A stretch of DNA of 64,000 nt, from NCBI GenBank assembly GCA_030386875.1, contig CM059560.1:41706757-41770756 (forward strand). Direction: 5' to 3'. The DNA comes from Morinoia aosen (lineage: Eukaryota > Arthropoda > Malacostraca > Amphipoda > Talitridae). The translations under genes were made by a program, and so were the position numbers. The notes below the pieces were generated by a model, which had not been told where the DNA came from, made no database searches, and saw only the letters and a program-made list of their open reading frames with translations. Every line of letters starts with the position of its first letter. Position 1 is the stretch's first letter. Below, one piece after another: positions 38,930-51,989 of the stretch.

Positions 38930-39185
38930 TATCTCTGATTCTATAAGATGAATTATTCATTGGCTTTCCTTGGTTATTTTTGCAGGTAATCGGAAAATTT
39001 AGAGAGTACCTCTCATTTTCAAAAATGGTGATAAAGCCTGTGTTAACAACTATAGACTAGTTCCTATATAGTCGATTTTCAGGAAAATCAATTTTCAGTG
39101 TATAGTCAATTCATTGGTTGAAAAGAACATTTTATCTTCAAACAAAAATCACTACTCTGTAATAAACAGTATGGCCTCCGATCGT
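38930..39185 (+). pseudogene. LINE reverse transcriptase N-terminal fragment
   Basis: The frame from 39006 reads VPLIFKNGDKACVNNYRLVP, a clear version of the PIFKxGDKxxxxNYRPIS block that opens the RT domain of Jockey/CR1-like elements. It continues after one stop as SIFRKINFQCIVNSLVEKNI and then LSSNKN, equivalent to the SKIxEKxxxxRLxxFLxxNxILxxxQ segment. The catalytic palm motifs (including YADD) are absent: the copy ends near 39185, where the dispersed family resumes. Confidence 0.88.
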
Positions 39186-39215
39186 GAAAATCGTGGTTCG
39201 GTTTCAAAAGTAGCA

Positions 39216-39610
39216 ATGTATGGGGACATATTGCGCATAGATTCCCTATTCCCTCAATTCCAAACTGAATGGTGCCTTCTTCCTTCCTCTTTTGGGGCCC
39301 CTCAAAGGTCTCGAGCGGGAGATTAGGCGGGCCTTATTTTATAAAAAAATTGGATTTTGTTTTATTCCCGCACACCTTTTCGCGGTTCATTGTCTTTTTT
39401 TCAGAACCTTCTACAATCATCTTCAATTTTTAGCTCGGTTCATCAACTCGCTTCCTAATTTGCTGTATTTATACGCAGTGATCTTCTGTGGGAGAACACC
39501 TCGTGCATAGATTTCCCGTTCCCTTAACTCGTCACTAAATGGTTCATTCTTCTTTCCTTTTTTTTTTTTGAACGCTTTTATTGTAGTTCAGCAGGCCCAA
39601 ACTAGCGTGA
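39216..39610 (+). repeat. Dispersed 370-bp family, copies F1 and F2
   Basis: F1 (about 39216-39295) is only a 3' part (GCGCATAGATTCCCTATTCC, ACTGAATGGTGCC). It is followed directly by F2 (about 39305-39610), which has GGGAGATTAGGCGGGCC, the pyrimidine-rich core, TATACGCAGTGATCTT, AACACCTCGTGCATAG and CCCAAACTAGCG. This head-to-tail arrangement suggests tandem duplication or two insertions at one site. Confidence 0.75.
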
Positions 39611-40610
39611 GATCTATTTACAGCTCGCAAAAGCGCAATCCATATTCCTTAATATATAGGAAACATCAGAAATTCATCACTAGCTCTAGGTTTTTGGTCT
39701 TTTCGAGTTTGAGAGTTAGAAAATCACTCATTATTCGAGTTAATTTGAGGCGTACGCAGCCCGTCACTCCCGACACCCACTACACCATGTGAAGGGCTTG
39801 AGCGCATTATTCATTCATATATTCAAATATCGACGAAGACATAAAAGAGTGAAGACGGTGCGTGGCCGCCGCTTGCTTCCGTAGCTTACGCGCTTTTCAT
39901 TACGGTTTTAAGACACGGTATTTTCGGGCAAATGGTTTTCCTTCTTAATTACTTGATAATAAAGTTTGATAAACGCATGTAAAGTTCGTCATAAAATGCT
40001 CCCTATCGCCACCATCGCCACCAGCTCAGAAACGCGTAAAGTCAGTTTAGCCAGCTCGCGAAATTCTTTGCTTTCCGCTTTTTTGCGCTTAAACTTGAGC
40101 ACCCGAACGCGATGAGGAATTAACGACGAGTTTTAAACGCTCTCGAAAATGAGCTGGTTTCATGCATTTCACTTCCTGCAATTCACATGAAACTTTTGCT
40201 TCTTCCAGTAATCCGCTTGCGTTCGAGCCCCTCGGCTCGCTCTCGTCATAGCACAGAGTAATGTCTGCTCAGATTCAAGTTTTATATGTTGTTCGTTCGA
40301 AAATTGTGCGTTTTTTATTTTTGGTCTTTATTGCTTTTTGAGTTTTTGATCTCGGTCGTTCAAACATGAAGATTTCATGCATTTTGCTGCATTTTGTCGA
40401 CTAGCATCTCGCTAATGTAGGCACATGCAACAATCCAAACTACGCTAAAATGTTTTTTTCCTTCATGCATCCTCGAAATAATATCGCGTGTCTATCTGTG
40501 TGTTTCTCGCTCGTATAGCCCACTCCCAATGGACCGCAATTCTAACAATGAATATTCTTTTGTCATTCTCACCCGGTAATTGCATTGAGATGAGCAATAA
40601 AACTGAAGTT
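39611..40610. other. Unique sequence, nothing recognised
   Basis: AT-rich to moderate composition; short frames without recognisable domains. Confidence 0.35.
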
Positions 40611-40619
40611 GCAGGAACG

Positions 40620-40960
40620 CAGGGACGAAATAAAACGAAGCGTCACATTCATTGCTAGGCGGCGCGCGCTCGTTACGGCCGCCCAATAGCACGGGAGAGC
40701 TTTGTCTCTTGCACGCGTGCGCGAGACGCGCTTGCTCTCCGCCGCTTCAATATGATGCACTTTACGATCCTTTTATGAGCACGTCTGTTGAAACAATTTG
40801 CCAGATGAGTTTACACAACTTGTCGATTTTTCTCGACGTATCAGATTGAAGGGTTGCCGAGGTTTTATCGTCTTCGTGTGTAATTAGACAAGTTCGTCTT
40901 GGGGCCGAGAGCCAGGGTCCCTCATGCCGGCTGGGACTGTTTGCAGGTTCTCGAGGCCGC
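40620..40960. other. CpG-rich island with a long interrupted hairpin
   Basis: GC- and CpG-rich relative to its surroundings. At 40694-40740 nested inverted words form a hairpin: GGAGAGC (40694) pairs with GCTCTCC (40734), GTCTC (40704) pairs with GAGAC (40723), and the centre GCACGCGTGC (40711-40720) is a perfect palindrome. It could be a promoter-associated island or a structured transcript; no adjacent gene is identified. Confidence 0.5.
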
Positions 40961-43149
40961 TGAAACCTCATGCTTTGTATCATACTTTCCTAGAACAACA
41001 GGTATGCAAATAAACGCTAAATTGATTATTCAGTTTTGAAAATGGCATGTCTTAAGTGTCCAAGTGCTTGAAAAAGTTATTCAGTTGTACTAGAAAATCC
41101 AACTTTTCGAACATACATGTAATTTAATGCTATCAACGCAGTTGATTAGGACACTAACTGCCTGGGCACCAGTAGCGTCATGGAAATTCTAGTATTACAA
41201 AAAAAGCTGTAACATAAGGGGGGGGAGTGGGTTTGGCCAAAAACTGATGTTCAATTGGGAATCTTGATTAATCTGATTCGATTTTTAACGACCCTATTTT
41301 TTAACGTTTGTAATGCTCTCCTCTGTGGCAATTTTCAGGTAAGGTCGGCTTTAATTTTTGCATTTCAGGTTCAATTTTTTGGTGTCTCATGAGGTATTTT
41401 CTTTACTAAAATTTATTGTTTGAATGTTGAAATAAAGCAAACGTCCTTTAGACCCAAAACATAAAGTTGAGCAGTTTTTGCTCAAATGAATCATTAGCTT
41501 TAACTATAAGTAGCACGCCATAAAAACAGGATCATTTTTAGCGAGGGGAAGGACGTGCAATTTGTATGAGTAGCCATTTTGAGCTCCCTGCACCACCTCT
41601 CCGGGCAATAATTAAAATAAGCGTTGTCACTTCGCTCAAAAATGTGGAAGCTTCGCATTTTTGAGTTTGTTTTGGTTGCTTCACGATCGCAGTTTTTCAC
41701 CGGGCGCTTTGGTGTGGTGTCCGTGCGCCGTGACTTTTTCAGGCGAGTTCTTTTACTGGTTGTGCAATGGCGCATGGTTCGTGCGTTTAAGTTTCATGCT
41801 CAGGAAAGACCATTAGCCAAACAAGACATTCCTGGAAAACCAACAAAAGATCTTCGCGCTTGGTGACGGCCATCCACTTCGCTGGAGGAACAGTGCGAAA
41901 AACTGGACGTCGTTTGACTTCTCGACGATGAAAAGCCTTCAAAAAAGCCTCGATTGGATGTCCGCGAGACAATGAAGAGGACACCGGCGCAGAGACGCAG
42001 GCGTGACGAGCTGCGACTTGGGAGGTTCTTCGTCACCGTCCTAACGAGACCGCCACTTCTGGGTAACCTTTCCCCTCGGTAATGCTGGCGTTCACTCGAC
42101 CAGTTGGGACGAATATCAAACTATATTTGCTATCAGAAAACGAGGAGTGACTTTCAACGCCAGAGGTTTCGTTGAATACCTGTACACTGTAACCAACTTA
42201 TTAATGCTCAAATAATTCAGAAATCAATATCAATATATGATTTGACAATACTCAAGTTTCAGAATTTAAAAAATAATCAGTCTCATATTTAGTACGTTAC
42301 AATTGACCAATTGCTCTGACAGTAGCTGTATAGCATAGCTTGTGGTAGATGAAATTTCTTGAGAACTGAAATGCTCTGCACAACAGAAATGTCAGCCAAG
42401 TGTTTAAATGATGAATATTGTATTCCATAATACCCTACGTAACACTAGTCATTAGAGAGTCAGTCTCACCAAGACACTAGCGCAACTGGAGAATCGCCTG
42501 CCGATGATTTCGTGAACTTCAGAATTCATGACTTGGGGAATCGAACATCTGTAAATTTAGAGACGTTGGACTTCAATGACATTCGTGTATAATTTGAAAG
42601 GGACTTCGGGTCAGGACTAATTTAGAAGTTTCAGAAAAGAAAAATTGAACCCAATGGTACTTGGTAAGTTTTCTCGGTAAAATTAAAATTCTTGAACATC
42701 TCACTGGAAGGAGAGGGAAGTACTGCTGATACTGTAGCACTGGTTGTAATCTGTTGGGGATTAGTTTTGAGATATATATCCTTGTTCACACTATTTATCC
42801 ATTTTCTCGTGAGAATGATTTTCATCCAGTAACTTTTGGCTCGACTACAATGACTTCCGTGTTTCACACCTTCTTTTTTAGATATTTAAACGATAAAATA
42901 GGTTTTTTAGTACGGTGAGAGTACCACTTACAACACACAATGCACCATCCTTGTGCAAGATGCTAATAACTGCATGCCGACGGTCACCGTCTGGTTGTGC
43001 AACGTTACCATGAGATAACACAGAGGCATGCGTAACACATGCTGTCATCCAAATAACTTCCTCTTCACTACTGATGCCAATTTTTATCCCCTCACAGGGC
43101 ATAGGATATGCAATAAGATTAGGTTTGTTTATCCTATGCTACGGAGCCT
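40961..43149. other. Unique sequence with GC-richer patch
   Basis: A GC-richer patch at about 41640-42070 carries overlapping open frames on both strands (80 codons plus at 41624-41866; 65 and 78 codons minus) without recognisable domains. No other feature. Confidence 0.35.
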
Positions 43150-43405
43150 GGCATCCCCAGAGGAGATACTCTTAGGTTCATTTGGGACTTCTATCTTTCG
43201 TGCCTACTCTACTTTTTTTCCGTTTCTATATCTTCTTCATCTCTTTTCTGTATTTTTCTTCCTCTTCCTTCTTAAGCTGTTTTTATGAGGAGGGTTTTAT
43301 CCGTGGGATCACACCTTGTGCATAGATTCCCTTCCCCAGCCAATGGTCCCTTCTTTCTGCTCTCATGAGATCGCCTTTGCTATTGCTAGGGGGTCGTTGA
43401 CTAAC
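43150..43405 (+). repeat. Dispersed 370-bp family, copy G (decayed)
   Basis: The 3' part is recognisable (GGGATCACACCTTGTGCATA, then GATTCCCTTCCC and TGAGATCGCCTTTGCT). The 5' part is replaced by a degenerate pyrimidine-rich run. Most diverged copy in the window. Confidence 0.55.
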
Positions 43406-45336
43406 ATAATTTTACCAATTTTCAATGTCTTTCTTTCATTCAATTCCGCTTTGTTTCACGATCAATACATTTTTTGCTTTTGCATTCTTTGCACGTCACA
43501 CATTTTTGTTCAAGAAAAATTACAGCTGCAAAATTTTCGTATGCAATGCTAATTAGTGAACGATTGCCAGTGCTGTAATAAACTTAATTTGTTTTTAAAA
43601 TAAGTTTTGATTTTATGTTTACCATGTGCACAGAATCTTTCCTTATTCTGCATTCCTCCAATGAGTGAGAGAAGCATAAAGAAGTATGAGACGTGTGTGT
43701 TCTAATCATTTGCTTTTACAATGATCGATCTGTGCAAGTTTTTATGCTTAGTATATTTTTTGTAGCCCCATATAACCTCTATGTGTTCTCTACAAGATAT
43801 TGTATGTTTCTTTTGCGCCTGATAAATAAATTCAAGCTTTTATTCATTTGTTGTGTGACGCACGTGTGTGTACGTGAACGAGTTTATACATATCGTCATG
43901 GGTAACACACGTTTATAAAACGCGAGAAATAACGCAGTAAATAGTATTCTGGTGAAATTTATATTACCATGCCTCTCATACTTTCGGTCTAATTTTCGAA
44001 GGCTACAAACACTGCATTAAATAAAGACAACAAAAATGTATCCGGTATAATTTGAAGTACACAGATACCATGCACTCCCATTCAGTAACTAAGTCGATTT
44101 TCTTTCAATATTGAGAAGACGAGGAATACACCTCGTCAAATTACGAGTATTTGAAGAGTGACAAGCCGTCGTTGGTTCAATGGTGGCACTGATTTATCCC
44201 AAATGAGACTCTCTTTAACGGCGCGCTGTGTGTGGATGAATGCTGCAGTCACCAGAACATCTGCAGCCTTGTGCGCCGGTCCTTCTTTTGCCAGGAATTA
44301 GAGCACTTAGTAAACAAATCCTCGTGTATTGATCTTTTGCTTTAAGCGAGACTTTTGCCTTCTATGAAAGGTGTTTGAGCAGCCCATAAAATGTGTAATG
44401 ATAGAGCGCCAAGTGCACGAGCTCATACACACCCGAGTTAAAGTGTTTGTTTAAAGATTATGTACGCACAACATACCTGGTTGTGAAGCGCGCATCTATA
44501 ATGACTTCACTTGACTTCTGATGTGTGACTCGGACTCGAGAAAACATATCATGTCAGATTCAAACTCTTGGAGGTTGTTGCCGAATCTGGAGTACTGCAA
44601 TTCGGAGCAAGGAGTCGAAACGTCGTGAACTTTCATATGACTCAGTTTTATTTCAATTTCGGACTGATGAACATCTTTCCGCTAGCGTAATACCACAAAT
44701 TTAGTCACATTTCACGTATGGCGTAAGAATATTGAGTTCATTTGACAAATTTACCTGCCGTGCGTGGGCTGCATTGTAATACAGTAGAAATTGAGATCAT
44801 TTACAGTCAATACGCACGGTATGTTCCAGCGCTCACTTACTCCCAAACAAACACATACCACTGCTAACAGCGCATGTGAATGTGTCAATCACACATTTCC
44901 CGGAATATGAAATTACGATATCGTCGACTGTGAAATCTTCCACTTGAGTTTGCAGGTTGTCCTAAAATGCGTGTTGAATTCCGACTGGAGTGTTTAGGTG
45001 TCTCACGGCTGGAAAGCTAACTGATCTCGAGCTAGAAACGGGCCCATCTAAAAATAAATATTCACCTCGTTGGGTCTGGTGCTCTTGCACCTCTTTTCAA
45101 AAAGTCAGAACTGAGGGACGTCAATTTGTGAGCAAATAAACATTATGTAGATCACCTGTGCGTGCTTCTATTTAGGTGAAAATTCTAATGAAAAATTTGA
45201 GATCGCGGCAATTTCTACTTCTGCAATCCTATTTATAGCTCTTGTATTCGTACTCGAAAAGTATGTGTGTTCCTGCAGTGTACCTTTCTAGATCTGTAGT
45301 ATTTTTTCAAAAAAGGTAAGTTTTATTTAAGAAAAG
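43406..45336. other. Unique AT-rich sequence
   Basis: No gene, RNA or structured repeat recognised. Confidence 0.4.
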
Positions 45337-45864
45337 TATCAGGCTGGACAAAAGGTTTGTTCGTTTTTTGAATGTCATTTTTTGACGTTTTTAAAGACGT
45401 TTCATCTGACTTCTTAAATATCGTTTTTATGTTCTTATTCTCTTTATCCTGAATTCCGTAGAGCGAGTGTGTTCACGTCAGAGTGCAATATATCTCCAAA
45501 CATGAATTTTTAACATTTTTGCTTGCAGTCAAGTCCTTGAAATGGTGGACCAAGCAGAGCACTACCAACATCTAATGCTTTTCCACTTCAGAAAAAGAAA
45601 GAAAGCAACGGAATCTACCCCATTCATACAAGATATATTTCTTTAAGCTTTTGTTGATTTCTTTCTTTTTCTGAAGAAAAAAGTATTAGATGTCGATAGT
45701 TCTCAGCTTGGTCTACCATTTCAAGGACTTGACTGCAAGCAAAAATGTTAGAAATTCTCTATTTGAAGACTTATCACAATCCTGACGTAAATAATATATA
45801 ACTATTTTTATTAGAGAGTAGAAAAGATGACATTTAAAAAACGAACGCTTTGGCCAACTCAATA
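45337..45864. mobile_element. Mariner-type fold-back MITE, 528 bp
   Basis: Two long arms, about 45337-45610 and 45651-45864, are inverted copies of each other. Shared words include TTGCTTGCAGTCAAGTCCTT and TCAGAAAAAGAAAGAAA. The outer ends are TATCAGGCTGGACAAAAGGT on the left and TATTGAGTTGGCCAAAGCGT on the right (opposite strand). Both begin with TA and resemble the GTTGGCCAAAAxGTTCGTTTT terminus of mariner elements. The centre is a short loop with no transposase. RNA from either strand would fold into a long hairpin of more than 200 bp. Confidence 0.85.
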
Positions 45865-46199
45865 TTTATTTCACAACTTGCAAAGGGAGAGAAGAGAGCA
45901 CGAGGATATTCTTAGGTTTTTTTACGTTTCTGTCAAAAAATTAAGCTTTACTCTCTGATTTGCTGTTTTTGGTACGATTAGTTTCGCAATTCAAATGAGC
46001 CACATATCTCTTAGACCCTATACAAACACTCATTCACTATCACCGAAATTAAGTTCAAAATTTTCCTATATTGCATGGAACTCTCTTTTTATCACACCTG
46101 TCACCCACTGAAGCATTTACACATTCCGAAATATTAACATCCTATTTTTCTATACGTTCCCCCCAATATATTAACATGAATTCACAGTCTATCTTCAAT
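45865..46199. other. Unique AT-rich spacer
   Basis: No feature recognised. Confidence 0.4.
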
Positions 46200-46740
46200 T
46201 TTCAGTGGTGAAGGAAGACTTTCTTTAGCCAGCGCTGGCGAGCCATTAGGTCGGATGCTGAAGAGACCATCAGAGACGCTGGAACGCCTGGCTCGTGCAC
46301 CTAATGACAGCGCGCAGTCGCATCAAAACCAACAAGGCGTCTGCGAACTCTTTCATTTGTGGCAGCTCTCCTGCCCATTGAGTTCTCGAATGAGTTAATG
46401 GCAGTGCAACAAGTGAGAGAACGGCCTTTCAATTATGCAAAGACGACCAACTTGGGTAATTCTCATGCCATTCAAACGAATTACTACACGGAATGGGAGG
46501 ATAGAAAGACGTCCAAACCAGATGTCCATTTGTCTATCTGCGGACGGCATCAGTCGGAACGCCTTTGTCCGCACCTGCGGCGTGAACCTCCGCACAATGG
46601 GCCAAGAGGAGCGAGAACTTGTTCAATTGACTGTAGAAATTGTTACCTGTGCGAACCCCCCCAGACGATGGTTGTTTCCAGTTCTGACCGACGCTGTGCT
46701 TTGAAATTACCCACTCGCTAGACCCTGTTTGCGGCCGCTT
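46200..46740. other. GC-richer island with open frames
   Basis: More GC-rich than its surroundings, with overlapping open plus frames (120 codons at 46359-46721, lacking an ATG at its listed start, and 89 codons at 46435-46704) plus a 66-codon minus frame. Several Cys and His residues occur in the first, but no family is recognised. It could be an exon fragment; more probably chance. Confidence 0.25.
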
Positions 46741-49712
46741 GTAGCTGAGAGCAGAAGTATAACCTCAGTTATTTGTATTTCATTTGTATGCATTTTGCGA
46801 GTGCCATCCTCGGATTTAGTTCTTCAAAATCAAGCCACGTTTTGCACACATGCAAGTTTGGACCCATAGAGCAGTCGACCTCATTCCTTGGAGATAGTTT
46901 TCCATTTCGAAGTTGATTTTTCTTGCCCAGCTTTGGCACTTCAAGCGCCGTGATGTGCATTTGGACGAGTATTTGAAGAATGGCTTTCAGATGACCGAGG
47001 CAGATTCTTTTGAGAGAGTTTCAGATTTTAAGCTGCGGAGCCTGCTTCGAAGGCTCTCTGGAATGCTCTTGAGCTCAAAGAAACCGTGTTCATGGATATT
47101 ATGATCATTTTATTAGCAGGTGAGAGGGTTTCTTTTCACAGCTTAGGACTGTGTTTGAATGCCCAACACTGGCTTCTAAAACCAAACAGAGACTCAAGTT
47201 CAATAGCCCTTGCCGGCAACTGTAGAACAAAAGAGCCTCGTTTTGCTTCAGTCAAACTCGTGAGTCTCAGAACTTGCTCTTCGGAATATGCTGTTGCGCA
47301 AAACGTTCTCTCTATTCTGGTTTTCAGGTCGAGTTTTCCACAAGATCTAAATAATGGATCTTCGAGACCCATCATTACATGAATTTGATGCTTTTAACCA
47401 TAACTCAGTTCCTATTATTACCCAAGAATTAAGGTGCACTGTGGAAAAGGAAACAATTAAAATACTTTATTTGAACGTTTTCCTATTGATTAACGCATCT
47501 AGAAGTAATAAATGAAAACGAACATTGTACAGAACTAATCAACAAAAATATCAATAGCTGTTCGAAGAAGTGATCCCAGTATCTTCATTATATCTATGCT
47601 ATGCTATTTCTTAAATTGCACTCAAGAAAGAGTGCACGCACTAGCCACTGTTATACTGAGTACATTGCAAGAAAAATCAATGCAACAAGGGCTTAATTTA
47701 CTACCAAAACGCTCTTTAGAATTGTTCCTACTTTAAGAGTAACTTTACATCGGTTTAATCCTGAACAAGGAGCACTAGACACCTTATTTTGCTTTTTGGG
47801 GCCATACAAGCGCTCTTCTTTAGTATAGATATACACCATAAAATCTGTATTGTATAAATTACAAATGTGAAGAATTCGCTGCTCTCGTCCATTAGTTGAA
47901 TCAGCACATCAATGACTACATTTTGAAGCTTATCTTCGTGTGATAGATGCTTACGACCTAATTTAAATGTTTCAGTAACTTTGTTTTGCAATTTACTTAC
48001 CTTTAATGATTAGCTCTTAAATTTATCTTTCGGCCGCAAACGACATGCGTAGAAGGGAGCAGCAAAGGACCCGTATCCGTGCTTTAATGTTGATTGTATC
48101 AGTGTTCAACACCATTATTATTATTATTTTGAGAGCTTGGAATACAGTGCAAGTAAAAATAAATTAGGTTACCCAATTAATGTGAGGATCTCTAGCTGCT
48201 CCTAATATCAGTATGGGATTTGATGAAATAAAGAAATCACAAGCAAAAATATCATGTCATCTCAACACCACTGTACAGGCCACAAGACTTACAGTTTGCA
48301 TTGCTCGCTGCGAGCGCTTATGCGGTGCGCGTGATGGTGAAGTCTCCCAAAGTGTTAATTAAGATCTACGTATGCTTTGTTACTAATAACTCGTATTTAT
48401 TACGATCCATAGCTACCACCCCTGAATACTTCCCACGACGCCTTTCACGTTTAATTTTTTACTTCCTCGATATCACAGTGCCGGTTTCAAATGTAATACT
48501 AAATGATTATTGACGAAAATTGGATGAGAAAGAACAATGCAAATACGATTATGGTATTTCATCAAAATGTAATTATATTTATGGTACAATAACCACAATG
48601 TCAAGTAAGTTTTGACCTCTCGCAGTGAGGACGCGATACTGTACAGCACTGATGAGTCGTCTCCAGTCAGAGACCGCATCCCCTTCTTGCTCAACAAACA
48701 CTCGCGCCGCAGCGAGCGCTATTGAACCGTTTGTAGAAGTTCCACACCAATTCAAAGTTGAGATTGGTGGTCGTTTCGACCCATTACCCTCACAAAGGTG
48801 GCGACGACAACTCTTTAGTGGCGTTCCAATTGTCGGCCCTGCGTTGCGTCCAAACTAATGCGTTTCATGCATCGCTATCGACGACGACTTGTGTACTGCT
48901 CGATGGAGACATGAGTGATTTTGGCTTGCGCAGCTGCAAGGTCACGTATATGTAAAAATTCCCGCCTATTGTGTACTTCGTTTAGTAGTTGTAGGGTTGA
49001 CGTAGGTCTGACGGCTCTTTTTTACGAATATAGAGGTACAAGTCGAGTATTTTGATGGCTCTCATTACATTCGAATGAATCTTTCGCGGTGGTCGAATGG
49101 CTCACTAAAGAAAATATAAACAAAACATTTTCTTTCAACGGTATGTTGGGCTGACTTTAATTATTTTTTTGGGCGGTAGGGGAATATTAGTACTATGCTT
49201 AAAAAACTACGGATATTTATGAACATTCAGTTTTTCAGCAAGAATAGAATGTGATAAAAAGAACGAAGTGAATGGCCCATTCCCGCCATTGCCACTAAAC
49301 TTTGAGGCTGTGAAGATACCAATCAGGCAATAATATATTCGCTTAACACAATAATAATATATGCTCGAAAAAAGTTCTCGTAGTGATTTCACCAGTTAAT
49401 TATTTTTATATACACCGTTTCTTAAACACCACTCATGAGCAGAGCTATATAAGGCAATTAGTGGTTCCTCTTTGAATTATTTTAAGCTATGTTAGTCACA
49501 CGTACGAGCAAGCTAATTTGATACTGGGCGGTGCAAAAGAAGTGGAGGTGCACATCTAGAAGGCGTTCGCGCAGGCAGAACTCTATCAGAGCAACGCATT
49601 TCTTCTTTCAGGGAACACTGATCATCCTTTTAGGAATGATAACTCTGATATTTTGGGTTTAGCCCACATGCAGCGCGTCTCACCTCTGATTTCAGAGACG
49701 TACTAACCCTCA
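46741..49712. other. Unique sequence with one GC-richer patch
   Basis: AT-rich overall. A patch at about 48610-48950 has two overlapping plus frames (77 and 65 codons) with no recognisable domain. A 98-codon plus frame at 47086-47382 is mirrored by a minus frame. No gene is supported. Confidence 0.35.
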
Positions 49713-50063
49713 GGGATGTATAACTACTCTGGAAATCAGTGTTCCTCTGGGAAAATGTGAGGCACTGAGCTGAGGGTTAGGTAGGCAGTCTTTATATGTT
49801 AAAACAAAATAGGTTTTTGTTTTTTACGGGCCTTTTTTCGGCTCACTGCAGTCTTATATCTCAGCACCTATTGCTTTTTCATCTTATCCTTGAACTCTCT
49901 TCTTAACTTATTGTTCCTATGCGCGGGGAATCTTGCGTGAGAACACATCTTGTGTACAGATTTTCAGTTCTCTTAAAGCCATACCCAATGGTGTTTTCAT
50001 CATTCCTCTCTTTGGAACACAATTGTTGAGGTTAGGCTCAAACTAACTTGTAATAAAATCCGG
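49713..50063 (+). repeat. Dispersed 370-bp family, copy H
   Basis: Full length: GGATGTATAACTACT, GGGAAAATGTGAGGCACTGA, GTTAGGTAGGCAG, GGCTCACTGCAGTC, TCCTATGCGCGGGGAATCTT, AACACATCTTGTG, TTCCTCTCTTTGGAACAC, GCTCAAACTAAC. The donor-like GTAGG is kept but the acceptor-like AG has become GG. Confidence 0.85.
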
Positions 50064-51989
50064 TCTAATCTTTTTCATTCAATTCGATTTTATAGGAACA
50101 TTTTAAACAGTTCTAATTAAATTTTTCTACTAAATTTTAGTTTTGTTTAGGTACTCATTTCATGTGATTTTATTCGGATTTTCCAAAACGTTGGATATTC
50201 ACGGACGACTATGAAGTCCGAAACGCTTGTTTTCAGCTGAACGTTTTTAGTGGCCGTGGTTCTTCTTTGTATCTATCCTCCTACTTTTGCTCCAGAAAGT
50301 GACCATTTCTCAGATGTTTGGTCCATGATCGTGGACAAGATTTTCTGCCCTGTCAGTAGCTCTATACAGAGCCGTTACTTATGTCCTTTTCTCTCGTACT
50401 AAATTATGTTAATGTTATTTCTTGTGGAGGAACTATATCGAGGGCATCGTAAATATATAATAAAGATGCTGTCTCACTTGGCCTAAACAATTGCGCTCAT
50501 CCTTTTTTCCCCTTCCAATATTGGTGTTGAATTTCATTCAACTCTAGGTATAGTAATTTCAAGTTTGGGATTGCGTGCTCTGAATGGGTCAAGATGAGTT
50601 TTAAGAGTACCACTTAGCCAGAGAGACCTACATTTTTCGGTAGCTAGATGATATATGAGAAAGGAATTTAGAACTTGTTATATCCTTATATGTTCATTTT
50701 TACTCATTTCTGACCATTATTTAGGCTACAACAACGTGCTTGTAGTGCATTAATTAAAATAATAAATTCACTGTTTTGTTGCGCATAAGTTTTTAAAAAC
50801 AACCAATATTGAGAGGAAAACGTAGAACTATTGTATATTCAATTGTTTGTTCGTGATTGCAGAGCTTTGAACCTATTTCACGAATTAACATGATTAAAAT
50901 GTAATCACGTAGGCATTGCTTCCCACTGTGAGAGTAAACTTCGGCGTGTCCTCGGGACGTAGTAATTGCTGAAATCTTTCTTCTACATAACACCGCCGTA
51001 CTCTTATACAACTTTTCCCTTTGGCGAGACAATGTTTGTCTTCATAACCTTTATTTCATCAGAAAACTTTCAGCTGAATATGAGTCATCAACATCCTCTG
51101 GGGCAATGAATGAATGTATGTAGGTGAGTTGGTAGGCGTTATCCTTCTTTTCCCGGTTCTATTTTTGTATTCACTTCGCTCAAAAGGAAAAGAAAGAAAA
51201 GAAAAACACTTTAGTTCCAACAAAGATGATACAAAAAGCTCATCACTGGATTTTAAAATATATTTTAAAGGGTTCTTATATGCCACACACACACACAATC
51301 AGTATCGTAATACCCATGTCACTAGTCGAAATAAATGACTGAGATGATCCGCTATGTGAACATTGTCTAATTTCTTGAACACCGCAAAATGAAAATTCAA
51401 CTTTTAAACAATTATGACATCCACAATATTTAATGGAGAACGATTCGGTTAAGTTATACAGTATGGATGATAATGTAAGTAAGTCACGCATATAACCTAG
51501 GGAAAGGAAGGAAATACTTGGTTTTGTGTCCGTAGATTTTTTGCGAGTGAGATGCCCAGGAGTCCGCAACCGAAATGCCGTTGTGGCGGCAGGAGGTCGA
51601 GTGACGAAGCTTGTCGCAGCGGAGGCATAGAGAACCCGACTACATAAATAACGCGCACTTGTAGCAAGCCGTCCGTTTGTGGCTGTCCACAGCTAGCGGA
51701 GAAGAATTTACAGATGAAATGATGAGCATTTAATAATAATTTGGGTCATCAACGCTTATGTGACTGCGGTGGTAAAACCAGGAATATAATAATAATAATA
51801 ATTGGTTCGTCTTTTATTGTGATGGGTGAGAAATCATTTTGAGGCCACCAAAATTATAATGTTTACGTTTGTACGCTTGCGTGTCAACATACTGAGTTTA
51901 ACGAGCGCCAACAATGCTGCTTGCGTATTTTGAAGCCTATAGGGATTGTCGCATTTCATATTTTTAATTTGGTATGCAGATTATTTTAA
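50064..51989. other. Unique AT-rich sequence
   Basis: Includes an AAT microsatellite of about six units near 51788. No gene recognised. Confidence 0.4.

Noticed and set aside
46359-46721. 120-codon Cys/His-containing frame as a zinc-binding protein
   Set aside because: No ATG at the frame start, no regular Cys/His spacing of a known zinc finger, and a second overlapping frame is equally open.
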